Source of the DNA: Henckelia pumila
Lineage: Eukaryota; Streptophyta; Magnoliopsida; Lamiales; Gesneriaceae
DNA length: 64,000 nucleotides
Reading direction: 5' to 3'
NCBI RefSeq assembly: GCF_033568475.1
Contig: NC_133123.1
Location: 61,883,522-61,947,521 of the forward strand
Shown: piece by piece, positions 1 through 12,040 of the stretch
Position numbering within the stretch: position 1 is the stretch's first letter
Layout: the number at the start of each line of letters is the position of its first letter
Notes under the pieces: generated by a model
What the model was told of the DNA's origin: nothing
Database searches by the model: none
Seen by the model: the letters and a program-made list of their open reading frames with translations, nothing else
Translations under genes and position numbers: made by a program

Positions 1-440
1 AAATCAGATAGCCTAAATTCATGGCAAAAATGTTTTTTTCCCCTCTCTTTATGAGAGTTGTTATATTTATAAATCAGTATAAACTCACGTATCTAGCTCA
101 CATATCTTTATCACAATAATGTGTAGTCTCTAATGTCATGGTGATAAATCATATTTATGTCTATATACTTTGTCATATTCCGGATTTCGTCCTTCTATTG
201 TTATGTTTATCATTTATATCTCTCAATTTTTATATTATAGCTCATAAACGACTCTATCTCATCTCAGACGTTAAGAACCTTCACGTGAGAGAGCACGTGT
301 GTCCATTATCCCACAAATTCAAAATTGCAGCGACTCTTACGGTTTGGTAGATACGATAAGATGAATAATATATAGATAAATAATATAATATAATAAAAAA
401 TAAATAAAAAATAATAGCTACAAACCTATGGACTTGTCAC
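1..440. other. AT-rich intergenic flank
   Basis: No coding signal was found. A short open frame at 138-350 is hydrophobic and of AT-rich composition with no recognisable motif. The stretch matters because 281-340 is a partial duplicate of the sequence into which the hAT element starting at 449 inserted. Confidence 0.5.
281..340 (+). repeat. Direct repeat, intact copy of the hAT target region
   Basis: About 60 bp containing CACGTGAGAGAGCACGTG and CCATTATCCCACAAATT recurs, slightly diverged, as 437-448 joined to 10016-10061. The second copy is split by the hAT insertion. The first copy therefore serves as an internal model of the empty site and independently supports the insertion boundaries. 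Confidence 0.75.
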
Positions 441-791
441 GTGAGAGACAAGGGCGGAGGCACGTTATAAGCCACCCGGGCTTTAGCCCGGGTGATCCAT
501 TTAATTTTTTTTATGTATTAGATATATTTTTAGAAATAATTTATTTGTGTTATTTTTTAACCAAATACTATATTATTCTGGGTAGTCAAATTAAAAAAAT
601 TAAATAACCCATATGTAGCCCAATTAAAAAAATTAAGTAACTCATATGTCTCAAAATTACGTTTTTCGTCATTGTCTTATTGATTAGATTTGATTCAATT
701 TAAATTTCATCTCTATCAATCTCAATCTTTTAAATAATATTTTCCACTTTTATAAGGTAGATTTCTTCTTACCTTTTTTGATTTTTTCTGC

Positions 792-1028
792 TGTGGGGAC
801 CTCGGATGCTAATCTAATCTTACAGGGCAATTAAAAACAAGAAATATTCAATCTGAATATTAGTCTGCTTAATAAGCAAATAAATGATACAGGACATTTG
901 GCGACGCAAAAACACGTCGCGAAAAGCAATTTTTTTTTCGGACAGCCCACACACGGACCTAGGTCCGGACCCCTGCACGGACCCAAGGCACGGGGTCCGT
1001 GCCTCTTCTGGACCAGGGTCCAAAAACT
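792..1028 (-). repeat. Truncated 3' LTR of the 792-9649 element
   Basis: 792-1020 aligns closely with 6736-6973, including the ACACGGACC and GGGGTCCGTGCC segments. The similarity stops where the rearranged element at 1029 begins. The overlapping short frames on both strands here reflect palindromic GC-rich LTR sequence and not genes. Confidence 0.75.
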
Positions 1029-1965
1029 TGGTCGAGCAAATACTACCACTGAAAATCAACCTAAATATATATATCAATTAAGCTCGAATATATCGCAAGT
1101 GCACGAGTCAAGTAATAATATTGTGTACAAAGTACGAGTATCGTTCCACAGAGATTGATGTCTGACAAAATTACTCCACTATTATTCTTTAGTTAATTAA
1201 GATAACATGATAATAAATTAATAAACTAAAATAAAAGATGGAAAAAAACAAAATAATAAAATTAAATTCAGAAAATAAATAAACGATTGTTAGGATCTCG
1301 GTTCACCTACCCCTTTTTTTTCTCTAATGATTGAAATTCAGTTCTCAAGTCATGCTTTTGACGGAATTCCCTAATCTATCAATATACTCTGTCGAGTTAT
1401 ATTAATCTAATTAAAAAATTGCAATAACCAAGTGCCCTTGTGTTATTTAACAATTGCAATTGCATTATGATTTGTGAAATCCTCTAGCTTTCGACCTATT
1501 GGACTATGACTATCAACATGTATCCAACCTCATATGCCTATGAAAGTTTTAGATCCATGGACTATATTATCCTATCATGTTATAAAATCTCCTTTCAGTA
1601 TCAATTATAACACATAAAATCAATTCGAAGTTGATCAATCTCCAAATAATCAATAAACACAGTAATATAATCAAGAATGCATAAAAACCAAATTCAATCT
1701 TCAAGAAGAAATCAAAACAAAGTTTTGGGGGTAGGATCCCCTAAATCCCAACAAAAATAAGAGAGAAAAGAAGAAACTAGTTTGCGCGGTTCTTGAGATC
1801 TTCACGCTGTCTCCCTCTTTTGCTCTTGGTTCTCGCTTGGTGGCCGCCTCCTCCCTTGCGTTTCTGATGTGTGGAACTTCGGAACCCTTTCTCACGTCTG
1901 ATATGTCCCCTTTTATATGTGGTTGAAAGCCCATCCAATAAAGCCCCAAAAAATATGTTTTTCAT
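1029..1965 (-). repeat. Inverted partial LTR, opposite orientation to 2982-4418
   Basis: This is the reverse complement of about 3485-4407. The outer part (TGGTCGAGCAAATACTACC) and the inner part (GTAGGATCCCCTAAATCCC) both match, so a roughly 0.93-kb inverted repeat surrounds a 1.5-kb spacer. The minus-strand frame at 1701-1949 and the plus-strand frame at 3489-3722 are the same LTR sequence read twice and are not proteins. Homology breaks at about 1966, near the string CATTCATATGGTTT, which also occurs inside the other LTR at about 3029. Confidence 0.75.
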
Positions 1966-2981
1966 TCATATGGTTTAGATTATTGCATATAATTCGTATT
2001 CATGCATATTATTATGTTTTGTGTTTGTGTTATGTGAATAAGTAGAATGATGACTGTTAGTCGATGATGATAGAGTTGAAAAAAATTGTTTTTGAAAAAA
2101 TGTTGCTTTTGATTGAACATGAGAAGTTATTGGTTGAATCGTGAATCATATTAAGCACGCATGTTAGATTGGTGTAGTGTAGGGAAGTAATTGATGAAGT
2201 TCGTGTTTGTTTGACCATTGCACGACAATAAATGTTTGTTGATCATGATAGTGTCTTTGGATTCTTGATAGTTGTTAGACATTGCATGTATAATCTTGGG
2301 CATAACTATAAAAATTTTTTTTTGAAAAAAAAACTTTTGTTGAAAATTAAGTTGACTCCATCCGGGTTACGAGCGAGGGATTGAAATCCTAATATCTTGT
2401 TCTTGACTAAGTATGCGGAGTCCATGGGGTTAATACAAAATTTTAAAATAACAATTCCATCCGGGCCTGGAAAATGGTTGAAATCCTAATCAATTTTCCA
2501 TAGCTAAGTTTGCGGGATAAATGGGATTGTAGTTCCATCCGGGCTATAGACGAGGGGATTGAAATTCGAATCCTATCTTAGTTATAGCTAAGTTTGCGGG
2601 TAATTATTGGGGCTTAGAAAAAAAACCGGGTGCAAAATCCGGAGGTACGTAATTGTTCTCAAGAGAATGCAAGTTTTGTTTAGGATTATTGGGATGAAGG
2701 CGTGCTGGGTTGTGATACTTGATTGAATTGTCATAGGTCGCTAAACATTCTTAGGATGTATTCTTTTGAAGTTGCACAAAACTGGAATAACATGGCACAC
2801 ACACACGTTTACGTTAAACTGATAGTGTATTGTGAACAATCAAAAGTTTGTGGTTTTAAATTTTTGAATGTGGGAACTTTTCGGAGGCTGTGCACGTTCA
2901 TGATTCATTCTTACTTTTGTAGTTGTTTGCATATTGTTTTGCATGTCTTGCTCGAGGGCGAGCAAGATTTAAGTATGAGGG
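1966..2981 (+). other. Non-coding 3' internal region of a Ty3/gypsy element
   Basis: This is the stretch upstream of a polypurine tract and LTR. It contains three imperfect copies of an approximately 80-bp module starting CCATCCGGG (about 2356, 2459 and 2534), each with 'gattgaaat' or 'gttgaaat' and 'ttgcggg'-like parts. At 2947-2966 an 8-bp stem (CTTGCTCG / CGAGCAAG, AGGG loop) lies just before the purine-rich AGTATGAGGG. No convincing ORF is present; the 116-codon frame at 2723-3073 runs into the LTR. Confidence 0.6.
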
Positions 2982-4418
2982 TGTTGATAAGTGCATTTTG
3001 TGTGCATTATTTTATGTCTATTTGGCATGCATTCATATGGTTTCATGTGTGTTTTTATATTTTTTATTTGTAATTAATCTCATGCATGAGCATTTCACTC
3101 ACCGGGTTAATTTTGTAGGAAAATGGGTTTTTGAAGAATGAATTACGGAGCAGCCTTGATCAAAAATTAAAATTTAACTTTTGGGAGCTCCAAATCAAAT
3201 CTCCACTGTCCAAATTAAATTTCAAGATGTTTTGAAGATGTTGTCAAAATTTCAGCTCAATCCGACAGTTAAAACTAACATTATGATTTTTTTCAAGATA
3301 ACTGCGCGCTGAAAACTAGAGGCAGAACTTTTCAAGTCATGGCGTGATTTTTCCTGCGTCGTGGCGTGAACCGAGGATTTTGAAGAAGTGAAAACAGAAC
3401 TTTTCACGCTATGGCGTGACTTTTCTGCGCCATGGCGCGACGCAGACTGAAAAAATATTAATTTTCTAACATTAAAAGTTGCGATTTTTTGGGGCTTTAT
3501 TGGATGTGCTTTCAACCACATATAAAAAGGGATATATCAGACGTGAGAAAGAGTTCCGAAGTTCCACACATCAGAAACGCAAGGGAGGAGGCGGCCATCC
3601 AAGGAGAAGAACGTGAAGAGGGAGGAAACTTGAAGAACTCAAGAATCGCAACACTAGTTTTCTCTTCTTTCTTTTATATTTGTTGGGATTTAGGGGATCC
3701 TACCCCCAAAACTTTGTTTTGATTTCTTCTTGAAGATTGAATTTGATTTTTATGCATTCTTGATTATATTACTGTTTTTATTGATTATTTGGAGATTGAT
3801 CAACTTTGAATTGATTTTATGTGTTATAATTGATACTGAAAGGAGATTTTATAACATGATAGGGTAATATAGTCCATGGATCTACAACTTACATAGACAT
3901 ATGAGGTTGGATACATTTTGATAGTCATAGTCCAATAGGTCGAAAGCTAGAGGATTCCACAAATCGTAATGCAATTGCAATTGTTAAATAACACAAGGAC
4001 ACTTGGTTATTGCAATTTGTTAATTAGATTAATATAACTCGATAGAGTATATTGATAGATTAGGGAATTCCGTCAAAAGCATGACTTGAGAACTGAATTT
4101 CAATCATTAGAGAAGAAAAAGAGGTAGGTGAATCGAGATCCTAACAATCGTTTATTTATTTTCTGAATTTAATTTTATTATTTTGTTTTTTTTTTCATCT
4201 TTTATTTTAGTTTATTAATTTATTATCATGTTATCTTAATTAACTAAAGAATAATACTTTAGTAATTTTGTCAGACATCAATCTCTGTGGAACGATACTC
4301 GTACTTTGTACACTATATTATTACTTGACTCGTGCACTTGCGATATATTCGAGCTTAATTGGTATATATATTTAGGTTGATTTTCAGTGGTAGTATTTGC
4401 TCGACCACTAATACAACA
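2982..4418 (+). repeat. LTR of a nested plus-strand Ty3/gypsy element
   Basis: It starts TGTTGATAAGTGC directly after a purine-rich tract and ends ATACAACA, giving complementary TGTTG/CAACA ends, for 1,437 bp. The 3' part has the string CTCTGTGGAACGATACTCGT followed by CGTGCACTTGCG, which is familiar from plant Ty3/gypsy LTRs of the Tat/Ogre side. No second same-strand LTR is present, so only a 3' fragment of the element remains, next to the inverted LTR piece at 1029-1965. Confidence 0.7.
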
Positions 4419-6717
4419 TATTCTTGAATCTGTCGCAATCTACTACAATCTAAATCGCAAAATCATGACGATTCGAGTAGATTCGAACTAAAGTCTTTCA
4501 CAAAGTTGATCTTCTTTCAACTCTTATGTAACTACTCTGTTACAGACACCACTTGGGTTCTTTTTTTCTGCTTCGTTTATTAGAATTTTAGTATTGGTAA
4601 TGTCAATTCTGTCGTATCTGTTTTTATTTCTTTCACCAATACTGATTTCCAAGTAATGACTACATGTAAGTCATACAGATGTAGACAACTGAATGGATAT
4701 TCAATTTGTTGTCACATGTCTCTTTCAGAATCTGATATTCCATATCTAGAATATCTGGCATATTCAAACGATTATGCACCGCAAAATTCATCTGTTCTGA
4801 TCGGCTGTCTTATCTTATATCTTAATCTAGCATTCACAATCTAATTTTCATTGTTTGATCTAATATCCATGTTGCTTTTATCTTTCCAAACCAATCGATA
4901 TTAGCTTGGATTGAAACAATTCTGATTGTTTGAGTATCTGTCTAGCAACTCACGTATAAAAATTACAGATCTATAATCACTCGATCAAGCATTCATCTAA
5001 TTTTCTTCTTTTTATTTCCCTAGTACTAGAAAATTATGCAATCAACCCATAAATATTGTGGATACTTTGAATCCGAGTGTCTATCAATTACGAGCCAAAT
5101 ACTTCAAGATACACTGAATAGATACATCAAATAATCAATAATGCTCAAATTTCAATCAAAGAACCTCGCTCAAGGAAATGTCAGACAAAATCAAATATTC
5201 TGAATGACAGCGAGTTAAGCAAAGCAGACTCTAGCAAAAGAATAAGAGTCAATCAAAATCGATCGAGGTCAAATAACACAACCTCAAAATCGATATCAAG
5301 AAATTTAAGAATCATGATTTTTATGATGTAATAGCTTCAACAAAATTGAAGATAAAGCTCAACTATAAGTGATTTTTCTTATTCTCTATTGACATGAGTT
5401 CATTTATTAATTCTCAGCTGACAATAGTCGAATATAATCTTTTCAACTTAACTTATTGTCATAGAATTAATCATCATTTCGGTACTAAATAAATCTTTTC
5501 TACTCAAAGGCAAAATTTCAGCAAATACGATAAATAAAGGCTCATCAGATACGGATTGTAGCATAACAAATCACTGATCTATAAATGTATGCTATGCAAT
5601 CAATATATAAGCGGTTAACCAGAATTAACTCACTTACCTGTAATATTCTTATCTGATACAACTTGAGCCTTATTTTCTGTATTGGCTTATTGCCTATGAA
5701 ATTATCTGTCATTCAAATGTTCTCTTGATCTATTTCAGCTAGGGAAGCTATGATTATATTTCTTCATCTGCTGGAGTTTAGGCTAAATCGATCTTTGCTG
5801 CTGTTGTCACTATCTCTTGCTTCATAGCTATACTGCTATGAAAGTTATAGTGAAGGTGATGATCATAGTTTTTTTTTTCACAATTACAGAGGCATGATAA
5901 AATTCAACTTTGCGTCGTACTACCGGTTCGTGATTTCGTTATTCTATTACTAGCTTGAAATCAACTCATTAAAGTTATTATGCTTCTATTCTGCAAAGTC
6001 TTCTTTTCTATCTTCTTTATCATATACGGAAAGAAACAATTCTGTTTACTTACCTGCCAAACATTTCAATACTTCTTCTGGAGACTTCACCAATTTCTTG
6101 TTAAGTCCTGGAGTTGATATCAATCAAGCTGATTCTATGTTCATCTGAATATTTTTCTCTTGAACAACTGATCCAGCTCTTCAAATCAACTCCTTTCTAG
6201 ATATAGCATATTCTGTATCTTTCTGAGTTGGTGATTAATAGCTTTGGAGTTGTTCAACTAACATACTCCTCAGTGATATCGATCAGCTCAAAAAGGTACC
6301 TCAACACTGTTCTGTTCTATTTGTGGTTCTGTTCTGTCTGAGGTTCTCATGCTATCTGTACAATCTGTCTTATTCAATAACAGAAGCAATATATATGGAA
6401 GAGATTATAAAATACAATTTTAGTATAACATACATATAATCTCATGCTTCTGAATAAAACACATACTTGCAAATTCTCATGTTTTTCAAATAATACATGC
6501 TTGCAACGAATTCATTTATTCTAATGAATTCAAGAAATCAGGCATCCATATCAGCATATAAGCATGTAATTCGCATATCGGTGAAGCAAGCAGTGTTCAA
6601 TCAAGCAATCATAGTCGCATACAATTCTGTAAAGCAAGTAAAACATACTCATGCAATACTATAAATGCAGACGACTCAATATACCCCGCTCAACTTCTTT
6701 CTTCGTCCAAGACTTTA
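4419..6717. other. Non-coding interior of the 792-9649 element
   Basis: About 2.3 kb lie between the nested LTR (4418) and the primer binding site (6718). No frame longer than about 60 codons shows motifs on either strand. By position it is the 5' untranslated and former gag side of the minus-strand retrotransposon. I see nothing else identifiable. Confidence 0.5.
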
Positions 6718-6730
6718 CGCTCTGATAACA
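6718..6730 (-). other. Primer binding site (tRNA-iMet type)
   Basis: On the minus strand it reads TGTTATCAGAGCG, one mismatch from the plant initiator-methionine PBS core TGGTATCAGAGC. It lies 5 nt after the LTR terminus CCCCACA, and so fixes the orientation of the element and the inner edge of its 5' LTR at 6736. Confidence 0.7.
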
Positions 6731-6735
6731 CCTGT

Positions 6736-9649
6736 TGTGGGGACCTCGGGTGCTAATCTAATCTTACAGGGCAATTAAAAACAAGAAATATTCAATCTGA
6801 ATATTAGTTTGCTTAATAAGCAAATAAATCATACAGGACATTTGGCGACGCAAAATCATACATTTGGTGACGCGAAAACACGTCGCGAAAAGCAATTTTT
6901 TTTTTCGGACAGCCCACACACGGACCTAGGTCCGGACCCAAGGCACGGGGTCCGTGCCTCTTCTGGACCAGGGTCCGTGCACAAGGCAGAACTCGAAAAT
7001 GAAGAAGTTGCAGAACAGTGGCCTACACGGACCTCGGCACATGGCATGCACGGGGTCCGTGCCTTCTTTATTCTAAACCTGTTCAGAAACAGTAGGGTAC
7101 ACGGACCCTTACCCAAAATCTGCACGGGGTCCGTGCCCTGCTATAAAAATTCAGAATATTAAACATTTTAAGGTTTACAGCAAAGCATAAAACTCTTGTT
7201 CACATCTCAAACCTCACAAACATGCATTTAAACTCTTCTAATCATCTGAAATACATGCAATCATAAACATAAACGAGTATTCTACAAGTTTCACATATAC
7301 AAAGGTTCTTGTTGTTCTAACATGAATACCAAATTTAAAATACATTTCATCTGCTTAAAACCCGAGTCTCCACTTCTAATCTTTCAATCTCGTGCAATCC
7401 AAGTCAAGTCTGACTTGCTTATGCCCCAACCTGATGCAATGCACACATACAAACAAAGCAACAGCCGGATAACTCCGGTAAGAATAAATCTCAGTATGAA
7501 CGACATGCATATATATCATTTAAGCATATTAAATCTATATGCCAAATGAATCTTAAATCTCAAATCATGTAATAACAGGTAAAACATGATAATATATGCG
7601 TTCATCTATAATAAAATAATACCAAGCAAATAAACTCATTCAAATCTTGAATGGAATATAATAACATGCTAGCATTTATAAACGCATAATCTAAACCATA
7701 GAAATCTCTAGGTTAATGTATAAATGCAATGCATGTGCCAAGGAATAGGCTATCAAATCTGATATCAATAAATCGTAGCTCTGGGATCCCGGGGAAATAA
7801 AATCTTTAACCAACCACCGACTCTCCCACTCGAGGTGGTGTTAAATATCTCAATTCTCCTGACTTTGGTGCAATTATAGTGAGTCATCTAGCTCTGGAAA
7901 TAAATCTATATTCCGTGCCATGAGTCATCTGACTCTGGAAGTAAATCTACATTCCATGCCACTCAACTACAGTTCTCCAAACGTCATCTGCACTCTAGGC
8001 TATTCAACCCTCTGTGCTTTTCAGACTGGAGTTCAAGATGAATGCAACATAATCTGGATGCATCAAATCATACATAAGCTAAAACAACATCTTGAACACA
8101 TCAATCATATAATCATATGATCATCTAATCACTCAAGGATACCGACAAATCTGTAAGCATCGCATAGAATACGTAAAAAAAACATGTTCAATACAGAACA
8201 TAATATAAATCAAAGAAGACAAGTAAACATTTACATAAATATTCTGGGAAGTCAAGAAGATAGCTATTTTGAATAATCTATCTCATTTATGTAAACGTAA
8301 ACAATAATAGATATTAAACATGCATGTATGTGATTTTAGGCAACTCGATAATCAGAAACAATCTCGAGTTATTCTGCCCATCTTATTAATGCCTATTCAT
8401 ACATTTCAATCGTAGCTTTGACATATTCACTCTTGCTAGCATCAAATCTGATGACGTATCTAATTTCTATTCACGCTTGCTCGTCGACGTTGATAGTTGA
8501 TCAAAATCTGGATTTAACTTGAATTGTTCAAACGGCTCGAACTCGCCGATTCGACTTCGATAACTCCAATTCACAACTGAAATGAAGTGTACAATATGCT
8601 TACTATTATTCTCAAATCTGATATTTAGTGCTAAGTTCAATCAATAGCTGAAATTGTCTTAAATTGCAAACCGACGGCATAACAGTTCGAAGTCGGTAAT
8701 TCCGAAAGCATAACATCAATCTTTTTCATCATCTCAACTCAATATCATCATCAATTCATCAGCTCAATTTCGAAATCCAAAGCCCCAAAAATTCAGATTT
8801 TCGAAAATTCTTTCAAAATTTCAAAACATGTCCAAACGACGATCTTTTCTCGATCCGTCTTAGATATGCTATCGTCGTATATGCTAGAACACGTTTATAC
8901 AATTAAATCTTAATTCTAACAACAACTTAAAATTCAAACATGGTAGAACTTCTTAAAACTTACGTCAAAACGTAGCACTTGGAGCTGTGATCGCAAATAT
9001 ATGCTCAATCGAAAATTCTATCGGGCGGATCGATTTTTATCGGAGCTTGAAGAATCGAAAATGGCTTGAAACCCCTTTCTCCCTCTCTCTCGGTTTCTTG
9101 GATGAGAATCTGATCCACTTTAATCCTTATTCACGTTTAAATGGAAAGTTTCAAGGCAAATTGCACTTTGGTCCCTGAACTTTGGCCTAATTGCAATTCA
9201 ATCCTCGGACAAGCGATTTAATTCAATTTCAATCCTAAATAATTTAAGAATATTAGAATTTAATTCTAAACTATAAATATTCTCAAATTAAATATTCTCG
9301 AATTAAAATTAAATCATTTCGGACCTTATCGCATTTTAGTCCTTGAATTTCTCAATATTTGCAAATTGGCCCTTGCTCGGATTTCATCCTCAAATTAAAT
9401 CTTTGATATTTATAATCTTGGAATTTACATCTTAAATTCCATAAATATCAATTCAAATATTTTTAATCTTTTAATTTAAGAATTCCGGATATTAAAATCT
9501 TAAAATCCGAAAAATCCTCAAATTAAATATTTGTGACCCGAAATTGAAATCTCTAATTTCCATAAATTCTTAAATTCATCTTTTCACTCTTATTCGGAAT
9601 TTAAATATTAAATTCCGACATTAAGAACTTAATATTTTCGGGCCTTACA
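6736..9649 (-). repeat. Complete 5' LTR (about 2.9 kb) of the 792-9649 element
   Basis: It is bounded by TGTGGGG (plus-strand view, 6736) and CCTTACA (9649), followed by the TSD TCTGC. Motifs shared with the LTR at 55461-57482 are AGCCGGATAACTCCGGT (7463-7479) and CACCGACTCTCCC (7815-7827). GC-rich inverted modules lie at 6921-7136. The small frames at 7322-7549, 7920-8120 and 8987-9178 are chance frames in LTR sequence. Confidence 0.75.
6921..7136. repeat. GC-rich palindromic modules in the LTR
   Basis: Three copies of GCACGGGGTCCGTGC (about 6943-6957, 7049-7063, 7122-7136) occur, each preceded by ACACGGACC-like sequence, plus the palindrome CGGACCTAGGTCCG (6921-6934). They stand out sharply in an AT-rich LTR. 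The first part of the set recurs in the truncated LTR at about 955-1020. They could form RNA hairpins in the R/U5 side of the transcript. Confidence 0.65.
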
Positions 9650-10015
9650 TCTGCTTTGTGATATTATTTTATTTTAAAAATGACTGCATTGCAATAAAAG
9701 GATTTTTTTAGATTTGCAATTTTTTATTCATAAAAAAGTTTAATTGTTTCTTCCGTTCAAGTTTCTATTTATATTAGATTATGTATCCTGATATGATTTC
9801 ATATTGAAAATAAATTTAGATTGTGATATTAGTCAAAAGTTTTTAAACTTTAAGTATGATTCCATAAAAAATTATTGAAGATCGAAAAACTTTTTAAAAC
9901 AACAATGAAAAAGTATCTTATTCATCGTTTTTATTTCTATGCATTATTTTTTGTTTCTTGTTAAAAATTCTAGCTCGGGTGGATTTTGAATCCTGGCTCC
10001 GCCATTGGTGAGAGA

Positions 10016-10061
10016 GCACGTGAGTCCATTATCCCACAAATTAACAAATGTAGCAACCCTT
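10016..10061 (+). repeat. Right half of the duplicated hAT target region
   Basis: It continues the second copy of the 281-340 repeat after the hAT right end and TSD (GCACGTGAGTCC..CCACAAATT). Joined with 437-448 it restores a repeat equivalent to 281-340. Confidence 0.7.
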
Positions 10062-10233
10062 GGCATTTACTAGTCGCAAATAAAAGTTGAGAGATCTACA
10101 TAACAAAAGTTAAACAAAAAAGGCCAAATCGAAAATAAGAACAAAGTATAGAGGCGTATTACGAATCATGCAGATCTTTAGTACGTTACTTGATTTCAAT
10201 CCGATCTCTAATGTTGATATCCTCGTATTGAAT

Positions 10234-10234
<1 letters not shown>

Positions 10235-10274
<40 letters not shown>

Positions 10275-10322
10275 CAGGGGCGGTCCTGATAGTGGACATG
10301 ATAGGTGGGCACTTGAAAGAAA

Positions 10323-10363
<41 letters not shown>
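10235..10363. repeat. Two (TA)n microsatellites
   Basis: Runs of alternating A and T at about 10235-10273 and 10327-10363 flank a 50-bp unique stretch. The 68-codon frame across them (poly Tyr-Ile) is a translation of the microsatellite and not a gene. Confidence 0.85.
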
Positions 10364-10368
<5 letters not shown>

Positions 10369-11107
10369 ATCTAATATTATAATCAAAGTAAACCATAATA
10401 TGTAATTAATAAAATTACACATCATAAATGTCTACATAATTTCTCAAAAAATAACATATTAAACAACTAATATTATTTAAAATGCACTTTTTCGTATTTT
10501 TTGAAGCAAATTCGTCCTTTTTTTTCATTTTACGTACGATGAATAATTGTGCAAAAATAAAAATATTTTAACTAAACTCATGTACAATATAAAATAGTAC
10601 TAAATAATGAAATAAAAAAGGAAGTCATATATATATGATAATAATAAATTAGCGTAATATGAATTAATAAAATAACAATACAATAATCAATTAGTAAATG
10701 AAGAAAATGAAAAATATATATATTACATTTTTTTTGTAAAATCACACAATTTTAAATTTGTAATCTGAGTAATCGTCATGGTTTAATTGTATAAGTAAGA
10801 AAAACTTGACGATATGCCTACCTATGAAGCAATGGAGATTTGCGATAAATTTTCGTGTTTAGAATAAATTGTTTGTAGGGCCGCATGAAAAAAAAAAGAT
10901 GAAATTAAAAACAAATTAGTGGGGTACGAGAGTTTGTGGTGATTTAACCCAATTCTAGCAAAAGTTTTTCCATAAAACCCTACAATCAATTTTTTTAATA
11001 ATTTTTTATTTACTAAAATTATATAAATATTAATATAAATACTAATTTAAAAATAATTGGGGCCCCGTCTGAAGGTGGGGCCTTGGGAGATCTCCCGGCC
11101 CGCCCTA
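10275..11107. mobile_element. Candidate hAT-like relic
   Basis: The left edge CAGGGGCGGTCCTGA and the right edge, read on the minus strand as TAGGGCGGGCCGGGAG, are imperfectly similar and resemble plant hAT termini. The interior is AT-rich and non-coding, and a GGGGCCCC-type segment lies at about 11059-11085. No target duplication is visible, probably because the left end abuts a (TA)n tract, so the assignment is tentative. Confidence 0.35.
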
Positions 11108-12040
11108 CGTAAGGGCCACCCGTGTATATCAGTGAAAATGGCCGAAAATTACAGATTTCACCCAATTTCCGACCATCTTCACGATTTCGGCCACCGAGAT
11201 TGAAATTTGTATCATATTATACATCGTTGGATTCGCATTTTCGAGGCGATCCTACCGTAAAAATTTCAACACAATCAGAGTTGTTTTGGGCACGGGTACA
11301 TATGGATCCCCACACCCTAAAATGCGGGAATTAAAACTGATATACATATTTTTGTTTTTCAAATTATTTGTCGAGAGTACCAAACAATAATTCGTTTACA
11401 ATATAAATCGAGATGCGAGCTCTATCTTTTATACAAGAAAATTTCCCAGAAAAATAAAAAAAAAAATTACAAGATTATTATCCATCAGTCAAAATCTTTT
11501 GTTTAATTTTTCCCCCCATTTTCTTTACTCCATCCATCATGTATTAAATATTATAATCAATTTATTTATAAACCAGGAAAAGAGCAGTGTCCACGTTGGT
11601 TCATATAAATTTATATAATGAATGTGAATTCCAGGCGCGGTTCTCTGTGCATCAATTGGGCTGTCCATATTTCTGGCGACCAAATACTTTCTTATTAAAT
11701 CGAAACAACAGAGGTGAGGGCTGATTTGATTGTTCGAATCAGAGTCTTTTTTATGAATCTGCGCATCGAAACCAACGAGTGTGATATTGTTTTTGCAGTC
11801 AAATAGTAATTATCCATTTCTGTTCTGAAACTCATCCACTTTCACTGCTCTCGCCTTGACTCCATTTTTGGCCTTTGCTTTTATATTGGAAACAGTGTCT
11901 TTTTTAGGATATTCTAATTCATTTCTTCATCCCATTTTAAATCATTTATTCAACCTTAATTCTTTTTAAACTATTCTGAGATACCGTTTTAAGTTACACG
12001 TTATTAATTAACCAGTGATAATTTATCTTATTCAATCTAA
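11108..12040. other. Intergenic DNA with one exon-like fragment
   Basis: Mostly no recognisable features. At 11635-11713 a 79-bp segment is preceded by TTCCAG and followed by GTGAGG, matching a splice acceptor and donor. One frame encodes a hydrophobic segment ending in basic residues (LATKYFLIKSKQQ), like a membrane span followed by a cytosolic positive patch. It could be a gene-fragment exon or chance; I do not recognise the gene. Confidence 0.25.

Larger units (their letters stand above)
792..9649 (-). mobile_element. Minus-strand Ty3/gypsy-like LTR retrotransposon, non-coding derivative
   Basis: The 5-bp duplication TCTGC flanks it at 787-791 and 9650-9654. On the minus strand the LTR runs from TGTAAGGCCCG to CCCCACA and is followed by a tRNA-iMet-like primer binding site at 6718-6730. 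The right (5') LTR is about 2.9 kb; the left (3') LTR survives only as about 237 bp. The interior has no gag or pol frame, so this is a large retrotransposon derivative or a heavily eroded copy. Its LTR shares short motifs with the coding element at 55461-61920 (for example ACCGGAGTTATCCGGCT), which suggests the same broad Tekay/Del-like lineage. Confidence 0.78.
449..10007. mobile_element. hAT-type non-autonomous element, split by a nested retrotransposon
   Basis: The left end (449) begins CAAGGGCGGAGGCACG and the right end (to 10007), read on the minus strand, begins CAATGGCGGAGCCAGG. The similarity continues inward (CCACCCGGGCT against CCACCCGAGCT), giving imperfect terminal inverted repeats of about 36 bp. 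The element is flanked by the perfect 8-bp duplication GTGAGAGA (441-448 and 10008-10015). An 8-bp TSD and termini starting CA are hallmarks of the hAT superfamily. Without the nested 792-9649 insertion only about 0.7 kb remains (449-791 plus 9655-10007), with no transposase frame, so it is a MITE-like derivative that needs a transposase supplied in trans. Confidence 0.8.

Noticed and set aside
820-1158. Overlapping 65-86-codon frames on both strands
   Set aside because: They lie in palindromic GC-rich LTR sequence that recurs at 6736-7160; no motif and no strand preference.
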